Positions 27,615-37,344 of a stretch of DNA of 64,000 bases are shown piece after piece. Each line of letters begins with the position of its first letter. The stretch's first letter is position 1. The stretch comes from an uncultured bacterium (GTDB lineage: Bacteria > Spirochaetota > UBA4802 > JAGODF01). Where the stretch lies: NCBI GenBank assembly GCA_937921485.1, contig CAKZSV010000045.1, forward strand, positions 28,185-92,184, in the 5' to 3' direction. The translations under genes and the position numbers were made by a program. Under the pieces are notes generated by a model. That model was given only the letters and a program-made list of their open reading frames with translations, did no database searches and was not told the origin of the DNA.

Positions 27615-29196
27615 CTTCTTCTCCGTCAATAAGATCCTTCAAAAGCATGTACTCGATGCCGTCAACCAGCGCCTGCCATGATGCCTCGATGATGTTTTCC
27701 GACACCCCCACCGTACCCCAGTGCCTGGATTGGCGTTTCTGATCGATGAGTACCCGCACCGCCGCGCCCGTGCCCGCCTTTTCGTTCAGCACGCGCACCT
27801 TGTAATCGGTAAGCTGAATTTCGCTGATATCCGGATAGAATTTCACCAGCGCTTTTCTGACGGCGTTATCAAGCGCTTCAACCGGACCCTTGCCGTTTGC
27901 GGCAGTATGTTCAATCACTCCATCAACTTCAACTTTGATGGTGGCCTCGCACACCATCTCACTCCCTTCAGTTTTTTCGGTGATGACGCGGAATCCATGG
28001 AGCACAAAAAACGGCTTATACTCTTTTGCCGAACGTCTGATGATGAGTTCAAACGAGCCTTCAGCCGCTTCAAACTGATATCCCTTATCTTCGAGGCATT
28101 TGATGCGGCGAAGAATATCTTTGGTCAGGTGAATGTCAGCGGGAAGCCTTATGCCCATTTCCTTCGCTTTGAATTCAATATTGCTCTTCCCGGCGAGCTC
28201 TGATATAATCACTTTTCTCCGGTTCCCCACCAATGACGGATTAATATGCTCATACGTACGGGTGTTTTTGCTCAATGCAGAGACATGGATGCCGCCCTTG
28301 TGCGCGAATGCGTTATCACCCACAAATGGGGCACGCTCATTATGAGCGATATTCGCAATTTCACTGATAAGCCTGCTCGCTTCGGTGAGATGCACAAGCG
28401 AATCGGCGGAACTGCAGCCATACCCGAGTTTCAAAACAAGATTCGGCAAAAGAGACTCAAGATCGCAATTGCCGCAGCGCTCACCAAGGCCGTTCATCGT
28501 CCCCTGGACGGATACCGCGCCGGCCTCAACCGACACAAGGGAGTTCGCTACCGCAACTGCAGAATCGTTATGGAAATGAACGCCGATTTTCGTCCGGGTC
28601 GAGTCCACCACCGCACGGACGATGCGCTCTGCATCGCGCACGAGCGTCCCGCCATTTGTGTCGCACAGCACCAGCATATCCGCTCCGCCCCGCTCTGCCG
28701 CGCTCAGCACTTCGAGTGCATACGCGGCGTTTTCCCCGAAACCATCGAAGAAATGCTCCGCATCCAAAAAAACCTCAAACCCCCTGTCTTTTAAAAACGC
28801 AACTGTGCCGTACACCAATTCAAGATTTTCTTCGAGGCTGATATTGAGCGCTTCACGCACCTGAAAATCCCATGATTTCGCAACTATTGTGGCAGTTCGC
28901 GCACCGGAATCAACCAGAGCCATCAGAAGTTCATCGCCCTCGTATGTTTTACCCGGCCGTTTCGTGGAACCGAATGCCGCAATTTTCGCATGAGAGAGAT
29001 TGAGCTTTTGCACTTCTTTAAAGAAAAGCTCATCCTTGGGATTTGAACCCGGCCACCCGCCTTCGATATAATCAATCTTCAATCTGTCGAGTTCGCGGGC
29101 AATCCTCAGCTTATCCTGAAGTGAAAACGAAATCCCGACGCTCTGAGAACCGTCTCGCAAGGTGGTATCGTATATTATGATCTGTTTACCATTCAT
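27601..29196 (-). CDS. cimA: (R)-citramalate synthase, CimA family
   Basis: A 531-residue enzyme of the isopropylmalate/citramalate synthase family. DTTLRDGSQS (10-19) opens the TIM barrel and HFHND (His207, His209) binds the metal; GLGERCGN is also conserved. The C-terminal part is the LeuA-like regulatory domain, so end-product control is likely. Sequence blocks such as YIEGGWPGSNPKD and the length match the CimA type that condenses pyruvate and acetyl-CoA to citramalate, the threonine-independent route to isoleucine. Alternative: a close 2-isopropylmalate synthase relative. Its 3' end overlaps murI. Confidence 0.9.
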   Translation of the reverse strand: MNGKQIIIYDTTLRDGSQSVGISFSLQDKLRIARELDRLKIDYIEGGWPGSNPKDELFFKEVQKLNLSHAKIAAFGSTKRPGKTYEGDELLMALVDSGARTATIVAKSWDFQVREALNISLEENLELVYGTVAFLKDRGFEVFLDAEHFFDGFGENAAYALEVLSAAERGGADMLVLCDTNGGTLVRDAERIVRAVVDSTRTKIGVHFHNDSAVAVANSLVSVEAGAVSVQGTMNGLGERCGNCDLESLLPNLVLKLGYGCSSADSLVHLTEASRLISEIANIAHNERAPFVGDNAFAHKGGIHVSALSKNTRTYEHINPSLVGNRRKVIISELAGKSNIEFKAKEMGIRLPADIHLTKDILRRIKCLEDKGYQFEAAEGSFELIIRRSAKEYKPFFVLHGFRVITEKTEGSEMVCEATIKVEVDGVIEHTAANGKGPVEALDNAVRKALVKFYPDISEIQLTDYKVRVLNEKAGTGAAVRVLIDQKRQSRHWGTVGVSENIIEASWQALVDGIEYMLLKDLIDGEEVGKE

Positions 29197-29338
29197 ACTG
29201 TTTATCGTATTAATATTTCATTTCCGGCGATTTGTATCCTCGGAAGATGTGTTATGCATTTTTTTAATTTTCCGCTCCGTTCTGAACTAATGAAATTGTT
29301 GTGCAGAATTGTCAATTGTTTAGCGGAGTAAAATAATA

Positions 29339-29372
29339 AAAATCATCCCTCCGAAAATAGAGGGATGATTTT
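29339..29372 (-). terminator. Perfect 13-bp hairpin terminator after the FecR lipoprotein gene
   Basis: AAAATCATCCCTC (29339-29351) and GAGGGATGATTTT (29360-29372) form a perfect stem with an 8-base loop. On the reverse strand a T-rich run follows. It lies 25 bases past the stop of the leftward FecR gene and ahead of cimA, so it separates the two. Confidence 0.75.
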
Positions 29373-29396
29373 GCAATATAGCAATTTCGTAGCAAA

Positions 29397-30494
29397 TCAT
29401 TCAATAAATTCGCCCGTTTTCAGGTCGAGCTTTTTCCTTCCCTCCGGCGTGGTGATGCTGAGGCTGTTATCCCGGAGTTCAATTTTTCCGTCGCTTTGAA
29501 TTTTTCTTCTCCAGCGAAGCGGCCCTTCCACCGAAGCGCAGAAAACGTAATCCCTTGAAGCAATATATATTTTATCTTCATGCGTAACCGGTTCGCCTAT
29601 CACTTTCCACTCACCTTCGACTTTTCCGTTTTTAATAAAGTAAAAATCATACCGCGTCACCAGAAGGCTTCCGTCGGGCATAGGCTCCTCTTTTTCCCTG
29701 CGTATGATTTTTCTAATCGCTTTTACCACCTCGGGCGTCTTGCGCTCAACTGCGATGATTTCCTCTTTTTCCCGTGTAAAATCCTCCGCTTTGAACTTGC
29801 TCACGTTTTTTTTGTCCACAGCAATCTCGGGGCGGGCCTTACGAAGCAGCGATTCCTCATCGACGGAACCGCTTCGGGAAAGAGCGGCAATAGCCTTTTC
29901 CACCTTCACTTCTGCCGCCTTTGTTTCTGCTTCGGTTATCACCACTTTCTGATTTTGTTCCAGCGATGAACCTGATTCGACAATCCGATCAACGCCGACT
30001 TTTTTCTCGAGCGTTTCAATTCGTCTGGCAACGCTTACTTTCCCGTTGTAGACTTTTATCCGCGTTGTTTTCTTTTTGTCCGCCTCAACCGTAAACAGCG
30101 TGCCCCGGACACCCGCAACAGCCGTGGGTGTCTTAATGAAAAAGCTTTCGTTTTTCATGAGTTTTTTGGGCCTGCAAAGCATTTTTCCTACATCAAGGCC
30201 CAGCATCACATTTTCCGTTTTTTCCTTTCGAAGAATCTGCGAAACTAAAAGTTTGGAATTTTCCTTGATTCGTATCATCGAATCTCCGATTTTCAGGTCG
30301 CACGAAGAATTCGCGCCGGTGAGAATCACATCGTTTTCTTTCAAAATATCGCCGATCTGCACATCCGCGTCATTTTTCTTCACCTCGCCCACAAAAAAGG
30401 TGATGGTTGCAAACTCATCCTGCTCTTCAATAATTTTCGAGCACTGTACCAGCATAATAAGCAAAGGCAGAGATAGTACTGCTAATTTTTTCAT
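29397..30494 (-). CDS. FecR-domain lipoprotein
   Basis: A 365-residue lipoprotein; the signal peptide ends LLIMLVQC and Cys18 is the probable acylation site. Residues about 30-165 form a FecR domain (VQIGDILKENDVILTGANSSCDLKIG, TPTAVAGVRGTLFTVE). A Lys/Glu-rich helical segment follows and the C-terminus has short beta repeats like a single PQQ-type blade (HEDKIYIASRDYVFCAS). FecR lipoproteins are common in spirochaetes; their role is mostly unknown and probably concerns signalling or peptidoglycan contact. No ECF sigma factor or TonB receptor is adjacent, so classical FecIR signalling is not supported. A terminator follows. Confidence 0.82.
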   Translation of the reverse strand: MKKLAVLSLPLLIMLVQCSKIIEEQDEFATITFFVGEVKKNDADVQIGDILKENDVILTGANSSCDLKIGDSMIRIKENSKLLVSQILRKEKTENVMLGLDVGKMLCRPKKLMKNESFFIKTPTAVAGVRGTLFTVEADKKKTTRIKVYNGKVSVARRIETLEKKVGVDRIVESGSSLEQNQKVVITEAETKAAEVKVEKAIAALSRSGSVDEESLLRKARPEIAVDKKNVSKFKAEDFTREKEEIIAVERKTPEVVKAIRKIIRREKEEPMPDGSLLVTRYDFYFIKNGKVEGEWKVIGEPVTHEDKIYIASRDYVFCASVEGPLRWRRKIQSDGKIELRDNSLSITTPEGRKKLDLKTGEFIE

Positions 30495-30819
30495 ATCATA
30501 ACCCCCATATTATTATCATTTCTTCCTTAAAGACAACACTTTAATTTTCATTGATTATGGACACCTCTTAAAACCGCTTTCATCCTTAAAAACAGTTTTT
30601 AAAAGTTCCCTTATGTCGTTTTCCACCAAAATTGCTCAATTAAATCATTATCACATGAATATATACATTTTACTGCAATACCTATCAGGAAATGCAATTA
30701 ATTTTATACTCAGAAAATAATTTACTGAAAAACCATTAATCTGCCATAATTATTGCATTTTTACACCAGTATAATCCGGGGATAATGAGGGATAATGCCC
30801 TGGAGGGAATGCAGCAAGC
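30495..30819. other. Intergenic region with palindromic repeat
   Basis: 325 AT-rich bases between two leftward genes. It carries repeat copy B (30559-30610) and otherwise no gene, RNA or clear promoter. Confidence 0.5.
30559..30610 (-). repeat. Dispersed palindromic repeat, copy B
   Basis: The reverse complement matches copy A (8573-8624) with only a few substitutions, and similarity extends a few bases into both flanks (TTGATTATGG side and CCCTTAT side). Arms: ACACCTCTTAAAACCGC and CAGTTTTTAAAAGTTC. It lies in the intergenic region upstream of the FecR gene. Confidence 0.75.
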
Positions 30820-31848
30820 TCACTTAATAAGCTTCCTCGGGTTTTTGTAATCTCCATTGCCAATGATTTCAAAATGGAGGTGAGGCCCGGTTGAATTTCC
30901 GGTATTGCCGCCTTTGGCGATAAACTGCCCCTGCTTCACATACTGGCCATTGCGAACCGATATCCTTGAAAGGTGTCCGTAGAGGGTCTTCCAGCCGCCG
31001 GGATGCGAAATGATGACGGTCCGTCCATATCCGCCGAGCCAGCCGGTATAGGTCACTTTCCCGAATTTTGCTGCGCGAACCCATCCATAATTGCAGTATA
31101 TGTCAAGACCCTTATGAAAGTGCACTTCATTGAAAATGGGATGATTGCGCCATCCATACCCGCTGGTCACTGCGTGTTTTTGCAGGGTTGGCCAGATGAA
31201 TCCTCGCACGAGGTTTTGAGGTTTTACATCCGGAATAAACAGATACTGCTCAGGCTGGATGAAATCGACATTTCGTATATCATTGGCCGCGACAATCTTC
31301 TCAACAGAAACACGAAATCGCTTCGCCACAGATGCAAGCTGCTCGTTTTTTTTCACCTGATACACAATTCCGTCTTTCGCTGGAATTTTCAACACTGAGC
31401 CCACCGCCACCAGGTCGAAGGAATTGAGATTGTTGCTCCCGCAAATAGTTTCCATGGAAACGCCGTACATTCTGGCGATTTTGCTTATTGTTTCCCCCTG
31501 CTTCACGCGGTGCGTTTTAATTTCAATTTTCCTTACATTCTCGACAGGGTCGGAATACTCGGTATCCCTCGCGCTGAGGATGCGGTGTTTCACTTCATCA
31601 TCGGTCTCCGCTTTCCCCTCGGCAGAGGGAGCTCCGGCAGGGATAATCGGTTTTACCACGAAAAAAAGTGCAAGGCAGACCACGCACGCACATACCCATA
31701 TTGCCGCTTTTGCTGCTGATTTGGAGCATACGCTGATCTTTTTTAGAATTATTTTATTTTCCCCTCGATAGAGAAGCAGAATTTCATTATACACAACTGA
31801 GATCGAAAAACGGCCGATTGTGAGAGGTTTGGAAAATATTTTTTTCAT
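30820..31848 (-). CDS. Membrane-anchored LysM/M23 peptidase
   Basis: A 342-residue protein with one N-terminal membrane helix (about 48-68), two LysM peptidoglycan-binding motifs (about 112-156 and 162-206) and an M23 endopeptidase domain (about 235-335). The zinc and catalytic residues are all present: His245 and Asp249 (HKGLD), His292 (YGHLS) and His323/His325 (GPHLHFE). It should cut peptide crosslinks in peptidoglycan from the periplasm. The next gene upstream, also leftward, is the bactofilin at 32063; bactofilins paired with M23 peptidases shape cells in several bacteria, so a helical-shape function is a reasonable inference. Confidence 0.9.
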   Translation of the reverse strand: MKKIFSKPLTIGRFSISVVYNEILLLYRGENKIILKKISVCSKSAAKAAIWVCACVVCLALFFVVKPIIPAGAPSAEGKAETDDEVKHRILSARDTEYSDPVENVRKIEIKTHRVKQGETISKIARMYGVSMETICGSNNLNSFDLVAVGSVLKIPAKDGIVYQVKKNEQLASVAKRFRVSVEKIVAANDIRNVDFIQPEQYLFIPDVKPQNLVRGFIWPTLQKHAVTSGYGWRNHPIFNEVHFHKGLDIYCNYGWVRAAKFGKVTYTGWLGGYGRTVIISHPGGWKTLYGHLSRISVRNGQYVKQGQFIAKGGNTGNSTGPHLHFEIIGNGDYKNPRKLIK

Positions 31849-32062
31849 ACTATTATTTCTTTCACAATAATGTGAATGACATTGTAAATCACGCTGACAA
31901 CAACCCGCTCGTTAACTCTTGATTTTTTCGGAAAAAGGCTCGCTTTTCCCTGAATCTGCACAATTACCAAATGACGAATCCGCACATGCAATACTACCAA
32001 TCTGCGGATATATTTATTATCGGAAAAGGTTATTCCGTTTTATACTTTTTTCGGGCTTCCTT

Positions 32063-32455
32063 TCAGGATTTTGGCTCCACGCCGTAGGAATCCTCTATGA
32101 GCTTTTTCACATCTTTTTTATGCCCACCCGTAATGGTAATATGACCCTGTGCGATGACACCCCGCTGGATGCTCAAAGTCGGCGTAATGATATCTCCCAG
32201 AACCCTTCCGGTCTCAAGGAGCCGAACTTCGTCATCGGCGGATATATTTCCAATAACCGTGCCTGCAACAACAACTGATTTGGCGTTGATATTTGTCTTC
32301 ACCTTGCCGGTTTCGCCGACCACCAGCTCGTCATCGGTTTTGATTTCACCTTCAAATTTTCCATCTACCCGAAGCGATCCGCTGATGTAGAATTTTCCTT
32401 CAAAGACAGAACCTTCGCCGATGGTGCTGTTGATAATATCGCTTTTTCCAGCCAT
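32063..32455 (-). CDS. Bactofilin (polymer-forming cytoskeletal protein)
   Basis: A 130-residue bactofilin. After a short disordered N-terminus the protein is a right-handed beta-helix of repeated hydrophobic/glycine turns: GEGSVFEGKFYISGSLRVDG, GKVKTNINAKSVVVAGTVIG and so on. Bactofilins polymerise without nucleotide on the inner face of the membrane and act in shape and septum placement. It stands at the end of the pnp-M16 run (84 bases after the M16 gene) and upstream of the LysM/M23 peptidase. Confidence 0.92.
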   Translation of the reverse strand: MAGKSDIINSTIGEGSVFEGKFYISGSLRVDGKFEGEIKTDDELVVGETGKVKTNINAKSVVVAGTVIGNISADDEVRLLETGRVLGDIITPTLSIQRGVIAQGHITITGGHKKDVKKLIEDSYGVEPKS

Positions 32456-32539
32456 TGTGTGTACCTCGGTTTTAAGTATCTTTACGTCAAATACGCAAAA
32501 TCATGCATATTATCTTCAGGGATCTTTGAAAAACTATAT

Positions 32540-33796
32540 TTACATCCGAAATTCTTTTTTCCCCGCTTCCTTTCCAATGTTTCCTATGGAAACCATCGTA
32601 AGGGTTTTGTCCTTAAGCAAACGCCGTGACACCCGCGTCACGTCGTCGATTTCAATCCTGTCGATCTGTTCCACTATTTCCTGAAAGGGAATGCAGCGCC
32701 CGTAGTTCATTTCGTTTCGCGCAAGCTGTCCCATACGAACTTCCGTACTCTCAAGGCTCAGGGCAATATTTCCTTTCATATAGCTTTTAGTATCGTTCAG
32801 CTCTTCTGGAGACACGCCGTATTCAACAACCTGTCTGCACTCCTGAAGAATAAGGTCGACCACCTTGCTGAAATTTTCCGGCGATGTCCCGCAGTATATT
32901 CCAAAAAGACCGGTATCTTCATACGTCGAGTGAAACGAATAAATTGAATAGCACAGGCCTTCTTTCTCGCGTATGTTCTGAAAAAGCCTGGACGACATAC
33001 TGCCCCCCAGGAGGGTACTCAATGCAAACAAAGCCCACCTGTCATCGTCGTTTTTATTAACGCCCTCGACTCCGATACAAAAATGGACTTGCTCGAGGTC
33101 CCGATGGATATGCCTCCACGATTCGGGCGATTTGAGCCCCGTACCGGGAAACTCAATTTTTTTCTTCTCTGAATTTTTCCGAAAACACCGATCTATCTGG
33201 CGCTTTGCCAGTTCGATATCGAAATTGCCCGCAATGACAAACAGACAGTTCGTATCGAAATAGTGATTGCCGAAAAAATCAACCAATTTTTTTCTCGATG
33301 TTTCTTTAATGCTGTTGCTGTTTCCGACAATGGGGTGCGCCAGCGGGTGTCCGGAAAGAACAGTTTCGATGAAATGGTCGTGTACGAGTTCATCAGGAGT
33401 ATCCTCATACATCCGGATTTCTTCCAGAATAACATTCTTTTCTTTCTCAAGTTCTTCCCCGTCGAAAAGGGAATTGTAGTACATGTCGGATAGAATTTCC
33501 ACCGTCAGCGGCAGATGTTCGGAAATTACGTTTATATAGTAGCAGGTGTATTCTCTGTTGGTCGCGGCATTGTGCTGACCTCCCACCCGGTCAACCATTC
33601 TGGCAATATCGCAGGCGGAATATCGCTTTGTTCCTTTAAAAAGCATGTGCTCGATGAAGTGGGCATACCCATAGTACGGCGGATGTTCATGCCGCGACCC
33701 GACTCTCACCCATAGACCTGCGGAAATGGACACGACGCCCTCAATGGGTTCAAGGAGAACGGTAATGCCGCTGTCCGTCGTGTATTTTTCAACCAT
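32540..33796 (-). CDS. M16-family zinc peptidase
   Basis: About 418 residues. The inverted zinc motif HFIEH (His46, Glu49, His50) is intact and the third ligand lies in the EEIRMYED helix about 75 residues later. The second half is the inactive M16_C domain (GGSMSSRLFQNIREKEGLCYS). This is the processing-peptidase/PqqL-like type that acts on small peptides. The start chosen is the ATG at 33796, behind AGGGG, rather than the TTG at 33814. It follows pnp by 86 bases; an M16 gene after pnp is a common arrangement, but a functional link is not established. Confidence 0.92.
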   Translation of the reverse strand: MVEKYTTDSGITVLLEPIEGVVSISAGLWVRVGSRHEHPPYYGYAHFIEHMLFKGTKRYSACDIARMVDRVGGQHNAATNREYTCYYINVISEHLPLTVEILSDMYYNSLFDGEELEKEKNVILEEIRMYEDTPDELVHDHFIETVLSGHPLAHPIVGNSNSIKETSRKKLVDFFGNHYFDTNCLFVIAGNFDIELAKRQIDRCFRKNSEKKKIEFPGTGLKSPESWRHIHRDLEQVHFCIGVEGVNKNDDDRWALFALSTLLGGSMSSRLFQNIREKEGLCYSIYSFHSTYEDTGLFGIYCGTSPENFSKVVDLILQECRQVVEYGVSPEELNDTKSYMKGNIALSLESTEVRMGQLARNEMNYGRCIPFQEIVEQIDRIEIDDVTRVSRRLLKDKTLTMVSIGNIGKEAGKKEFRM

Positions 33797-33882
33797 TATC
33801 GCCCCTGCGCGCAATCTGCTTCCGCTGTCACATAATCATTCAATCAGCCGGATTGTGCCTGCCTGTCACTTACCGAAGAACA

Positions 33883-35967
33883 TCAACCCTTATAGTCGAG
33901 AGCATCCTTTCTGCTTAAATCTATTCTTCCGATTTTATCGATCCCGACAACCTTCACATAGATTACATCTCCTTCCTTCACCACATCGCTCACGCTGTTA
34001 ACCTTCTTATGGTCAAGCTTGGAAATATGCACCAGGCCTTCCTTGCCTCGAAGGATCTCAACGAACGCGCCGTATTCCATCACGCGTTTTACCACGCCGC
34101 GGTAAATCTTACCAACTTCAACCTCTTCGATGATGGAGCGAATGATTTCCAGCGCACTTTCAAGGGACTTCTGATCCTGTCCTGAAATCGTCACTGTCCC
34201 GTCATTGTCGATATTGATGTCCGCCTTCGTTTCCTCAACAATGCCCTTAATCACTCGCCCGCCGGGGCCGATGACATCGCCTATTTTATCCACGGGCACC
34301 TGGATTTTCACTATGCGCGGCGCAAATGGGGAAAGCTGTTTTTCCGGCTCTTTCACCACCTGCTGCATAATATTCAATATATGAAGTCTGCCTTCACGTG
34401 CCTGCTCGAGCGCCTCTTTCATAATCGCCGGCGTGATTCCTTCGATTTTTATATCCATCTGAAATGCCGTAATTCCCGTATCGGTGCCGGCAACTTTGAA
34501 GTCCATATCGCCGAGGTGATCCTCAATCCCTAAAATATCGCTCAGGATGCTGTACTTGTCGCCTTCCATCACAAGGCCCATCGCGATACCGGCAACAGCG
34601 CTTTTGACTGGAATTCCCGCATTGAAAAGCGCAAGCGAACCGGAACAGACCGACGCCATGGAAGATGAACCGTTCGATTCGAGAATTTCAGACACCACGC
34701 GGATGGTGTAGGGAAAATCCCTTTCATCCGGAATGATGTACTCCAGCGCCCGTTCTGCAAGCATTCCGTGACCAATCTCCCGCCTTCCGGTTCCGCCCAC
34801 GCGACCGGTTTCTCCTACGGAAAAAGGAGGAAAGTTATAGTGCAGCATAAACCGTTTCGAGGTTTCTCCTTCAATTGAATCTATCTTCTGCGAATCGGTT
34901 ACGCTTCCAAGCGTCACCACCCCAAGGCTCTGCGTTTGTCCTCTCGTAAAAACGGATGACCCATGCGCGCGCGGCAATACACCAACCATGATGTCAATGG
35001 GACGGATTTCCTTAAGTCCTCTTCCATCGGGGCGCTGTTTCTTTTCCAGAATATTTTTCCGAACAATTTCCTTGTCGATGTCATCCGCAATCGATCTTGC
35101 CTGTCCGATTGTTTCGGGAAATTGTTCTTTGTTTTCTTCAGCTATCCGCTTGACGATTTCATCGAATTTTCTTTCCCGCGCTTTCTTTTCTTTGATGTTT
35201 TCCAACGCGTTAATATCCGCGAAATATCTTTCACGAACCAATTTCTCAAGCGCTTCATCCTTCAGCACGGGAGTGTACTCAAACGCGGGCTTTCCGTTTT
35301 TCTCTGAAAATTCCTTGATTTTAGAACATATTTTTTTAATGTTCTCGTGGGCGAGTTCAACCGCCTCGATCATTTCCGCTTCAGATACATTGTTTGCTTT
35401 ACCCTCGATCATAGTGACCGCCCGTTCGGTACCCGCAACCACCAGATCGATATCGCTCTTTTCTGTTTCGCCGAATGTGGGATTGATCAGCCACTTTCCG
35501 CCGATTCTTCCCACCCGAACCGAGCCGACAGGTCCTTTAAACGGAAGGCCTGAAATGGACAGAGCCGATGAGGCGGCGTTGATAGCCATCACATCAGTCT
35601 GCGTTTCCGAATCCGAAGAAAAAACATAGATGATGATCTGGACTTCGTTCACGAAATCTTTCGGGAAAAGCGGTCGGATGGGCCTGTCCACAAGCCTGCT
35701 CGTGAGAACTTCTTTGTCGCTCGGACGACCTTCGCGTTTGATGTATCCGCCGGGAAATTTCCCCGCGGCATAATATTTCTCCCGATAGTCAACCGTGAGA
35801 GGAAAGAAATCCTGACCCTCTCTCAGTTCTTTGGAAGCAACCACGCTTGCAAATACAATTGTTTCCCCGCATGACACCGCAACCGCGCCATCGGCCTGTT
35901 TTGCAAGATATCCGGTATTGAACATCAACGATGACGATCCGATATCCACTCGTATTTCTGCGCTCAT
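33883..35967 (-). CDS. pnp: Polyribonucleotide nucleotidyltransferase (PNPase)
   Basis: A 694-residue phosphorolytic 3'-5' exoribonuclease: two RNase PH domains (first about 10-220, second about 310-545, with GSVTDSQKID and DILGIEDHLGDMDFKVAGT), then KH (VDKIGDVIGPGGRVIKGI) and S1 (GKIYRGVVKRVMEYGAFVEI) RNA-binding domains. All are complete. Start: the GTG at 35976 is possible, but the ATG at 35967 sits behind AGGTGAG. It follows rpsO by 76 bases as in most bacteria and is part of the rimP-nusA-infB series. Confidence 0.97.
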   Translation of the reverse strand: MSAEIRVDIGSSSLMFNTGYLAKQADGAVAVSCGETIVFASVVASKELREGQDFFPLTVDYREKYYAAGKFPGGYIKREGRPSDKEVLTSRLVDRPIRPLFPKDFVNEVQIIIYVFSSDSETQTDVMAINAASSALSISGLPFKGPVGSVRVGRIGGKWLINPTFGETEKSDIDLVVAGTERAVTMIEGKANNVSEAEMIEAVELAHENIKKICSKIKEFSEKNGKPAFEYTPVLKDEALEKLVRERYFADINALENIKEKKARERKFDEIVKRIAEENKEQFPETIGQARSIADDIDKEIVRKNILEKKQRPDGRGLKEIRPIDIMVGVLPRAHGSSVFTRGQTQSLGVVTLGSVTDSQKIDSIEGETSKRFMLHYNFPPFSVGETGRVGGTGRREIGHGMLAERALEYIIPDERDFPYTIRVVSEILESNGSSSMASVCSGSLALFNAGIPVKSAVAGIAMGLVMEGDKYSILSDILGIEDHLGDMDFKVAGTDTGITAFQMDIKIEGITPAIMKEALEQAREGRLHILNIMQQVVKEPEKQLSPFAPRIVKIQVPVDKIGDVIGPGGRVIKGIVEETKADINIDNDGTVTISGQDQKSLESALEIIRSIIEEVEVGKIYRGVVKRVMEYGAFVEILRGKEGLVHISKLDHKKVNSVSDVVKEGDVIYVKVVGIDKIGRIDLSRKDALDYKG

Positions 35968-36043
35968 ACCACTCACCTGTACATAAAAAATCGCCGAAGG
36001 AACGATCCCGCCCGCCGGCTTGAAAGACGGATTTTCCGGCGCG

Positions 36044-36304
36044 TTATCTTCTCAGGCCGAGGGACTGGATAAGTTCCCGATATCTGTTGAGGTCTTTCTC
36101 TTTAAGATACGCAAGAAGCCTTCTGCGCTGTCCTACGAGCTTCAGCAAACCCGTGCGCGAATGAAAATCCTTTTTGTGCACTTTGAAGTGCTCGGTCAAA
36201 TGGTTGATCCTGTTGGTCAAAAGGGCAATCTGGACTTCCGGGGACCCGGTGTCTTTTTCATGCCTTTTGTATTTACTGATCACCTCATTCTTTTCCTGTA
36301 ACAC
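36044..36304 (-). CDS. rpsO: 30S ribosomal protein S15
   Basis: An 86-residue S15 with the conserved blocks [22 protein letters not shown] and [21 protein letters not shown]. It binds 16S rRNA early in small-subunit assembly. It starts at GTG behind GGGGGAG. It lies between truB and pnp, the classical location. Confidence 0.98.
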   Translation of the reverse strand: MLQEKNEVISKYKRHEKDTGSPEVQIALLTNRINHLTEHFKVHKKDFHSRTGLLKLVGQRRRLLAYLKEKDLNRYRELIQSLGLRR

Positions 36305-36407
36305 GATACTGCTCCCCCTCGTTTAAAATAATGTAACATTATATTACGATCCGCGGATAATACCGCAGATATCTGTCGGTCCAGATATTATACCCGGCAT
36401 TATTCTA

Positions 36408-37337
36408 TCAAATCGGCTCAGAAAAAACATCCAGATAGCGTAAAGACCATTTACTGAAATCCAGTTCAACTATTGCAACCAGTTTTTTACTGCCATCTGT
36501 CACTATATATCGCGCATCATGCCCGGTATTGATTTGTACGATATCATCCGGTGAAAAAAACGCACCATTCTTCGCCTTTTTTATTCCCTGAGAGTTCAAT
36601 TCCACGGTGCCGAAACCGCGCATTGCTTCGCACGGAGAGAGCAAAAAACTCTTCCCGGTCGGATGTAGAAAATCATGCCTTTCGATTTTATCTGCCGCTA
36701 TCGCATCTTCAATTCTGAAAGGACCCACTTTTGTACGGCGAAGCCTCTCCAGGAATCCCACCGTTCCCATAAATTCAGCCATGTCTCTGGCTAAAGAGCG
36801 GACATACGTCCCACGGGAACAGGTGAGGCACACGTGAAGAAGCGAGAAATCATTGCCGTCCTTTGCCAGTGAGATGTCCGAAATAGAGATTTCCCTTTTA
36901 GAAAGCTCCACTTTCATGCCGCTGCGAACCAAATCGGACGCCCGCTTCCCATTGATTTTCAATGCGGAAAATTCCGGCGGATTCTGCCATTGCACGCCCA
37001 AAAAACGCTGCCGTGCCGATCTCAGCATGTCCTCAGTTATTTCCGGAACGGGTTTTTCCGCTATTACCTTCCCTTCAGGATCGAGCGTATCGGTCATCAC
37101 ACCCAGCCGGACATCGGCCTCATAACGCTTCTCGCACTCAAGAAAATACTTCAAAAGCTTCGTTGCAAAACCGGCGGCGACAACGAGCAGACCTTCGGCA
37201 AATTTGTCGAGCGTCCCCGCGTGTCCAATTCTCCGTATGCCAGTTCTTCTCTTCAGCAGGGTTAACGCTTCGTTCGACGTTATTCCTGAAGGCTTGTCGA
37301 TGAGAAGCACCGCATTTTCAACATCCTGAAAATTCAC
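36408..37337 (-). CDS. truB: tRNA pseudouridine-55 synthase TruB
   Basis: A 309-residue enzyme that makes pseudouridine 55 in tRNA. The catalytic aspartate is Asp44 in HAGTLDKFAEGLL (the usual TLDPFA reads TLDKFA here). VLLIDKPSGITSNE opens the fold and RGTYVRSLARDM is a further conserved motif. The last 80 residues are PUA-like. It starts 7 bases after rbfA. Confidence 0.97.
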   Translation of the reverse strand: MNFQDVENAVLLIDKPSGITSNEALTLLKRRTGIRRIGHAGTLDKFAEGLLVVAAGFATKLLKYFLECEKRYEADVRLGVMTDTLDPEGKVIAEKPVPEITEDMLRSARQRFLGVQWQNPPEFSALKINGKRASDLVRSGMKVELSKREISISDISLAKDGNDFSLLHVCLTCSRGTYVRSLARDMAEFMGTVGFLERLRRTKVGPFRIEDAIAADKIERHDFLHPTGKSFLLSPCEAMRGFGTVELNSQGIKKAKNGAFFSPDDIVQINTGHDARYIVTDGSKKLVAIVELDFSKWSLRYLDVFSEPI

Positions 37338-37344
37338 CGCGCCT

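Noticed and set aside
29037..29060. Reverse-strand TPsiC-like GGATTTGAACCCG motif
   Set aside because: It is within the conserved PGSNPKD segment of cimA; no acceptor or anticodon arms match.
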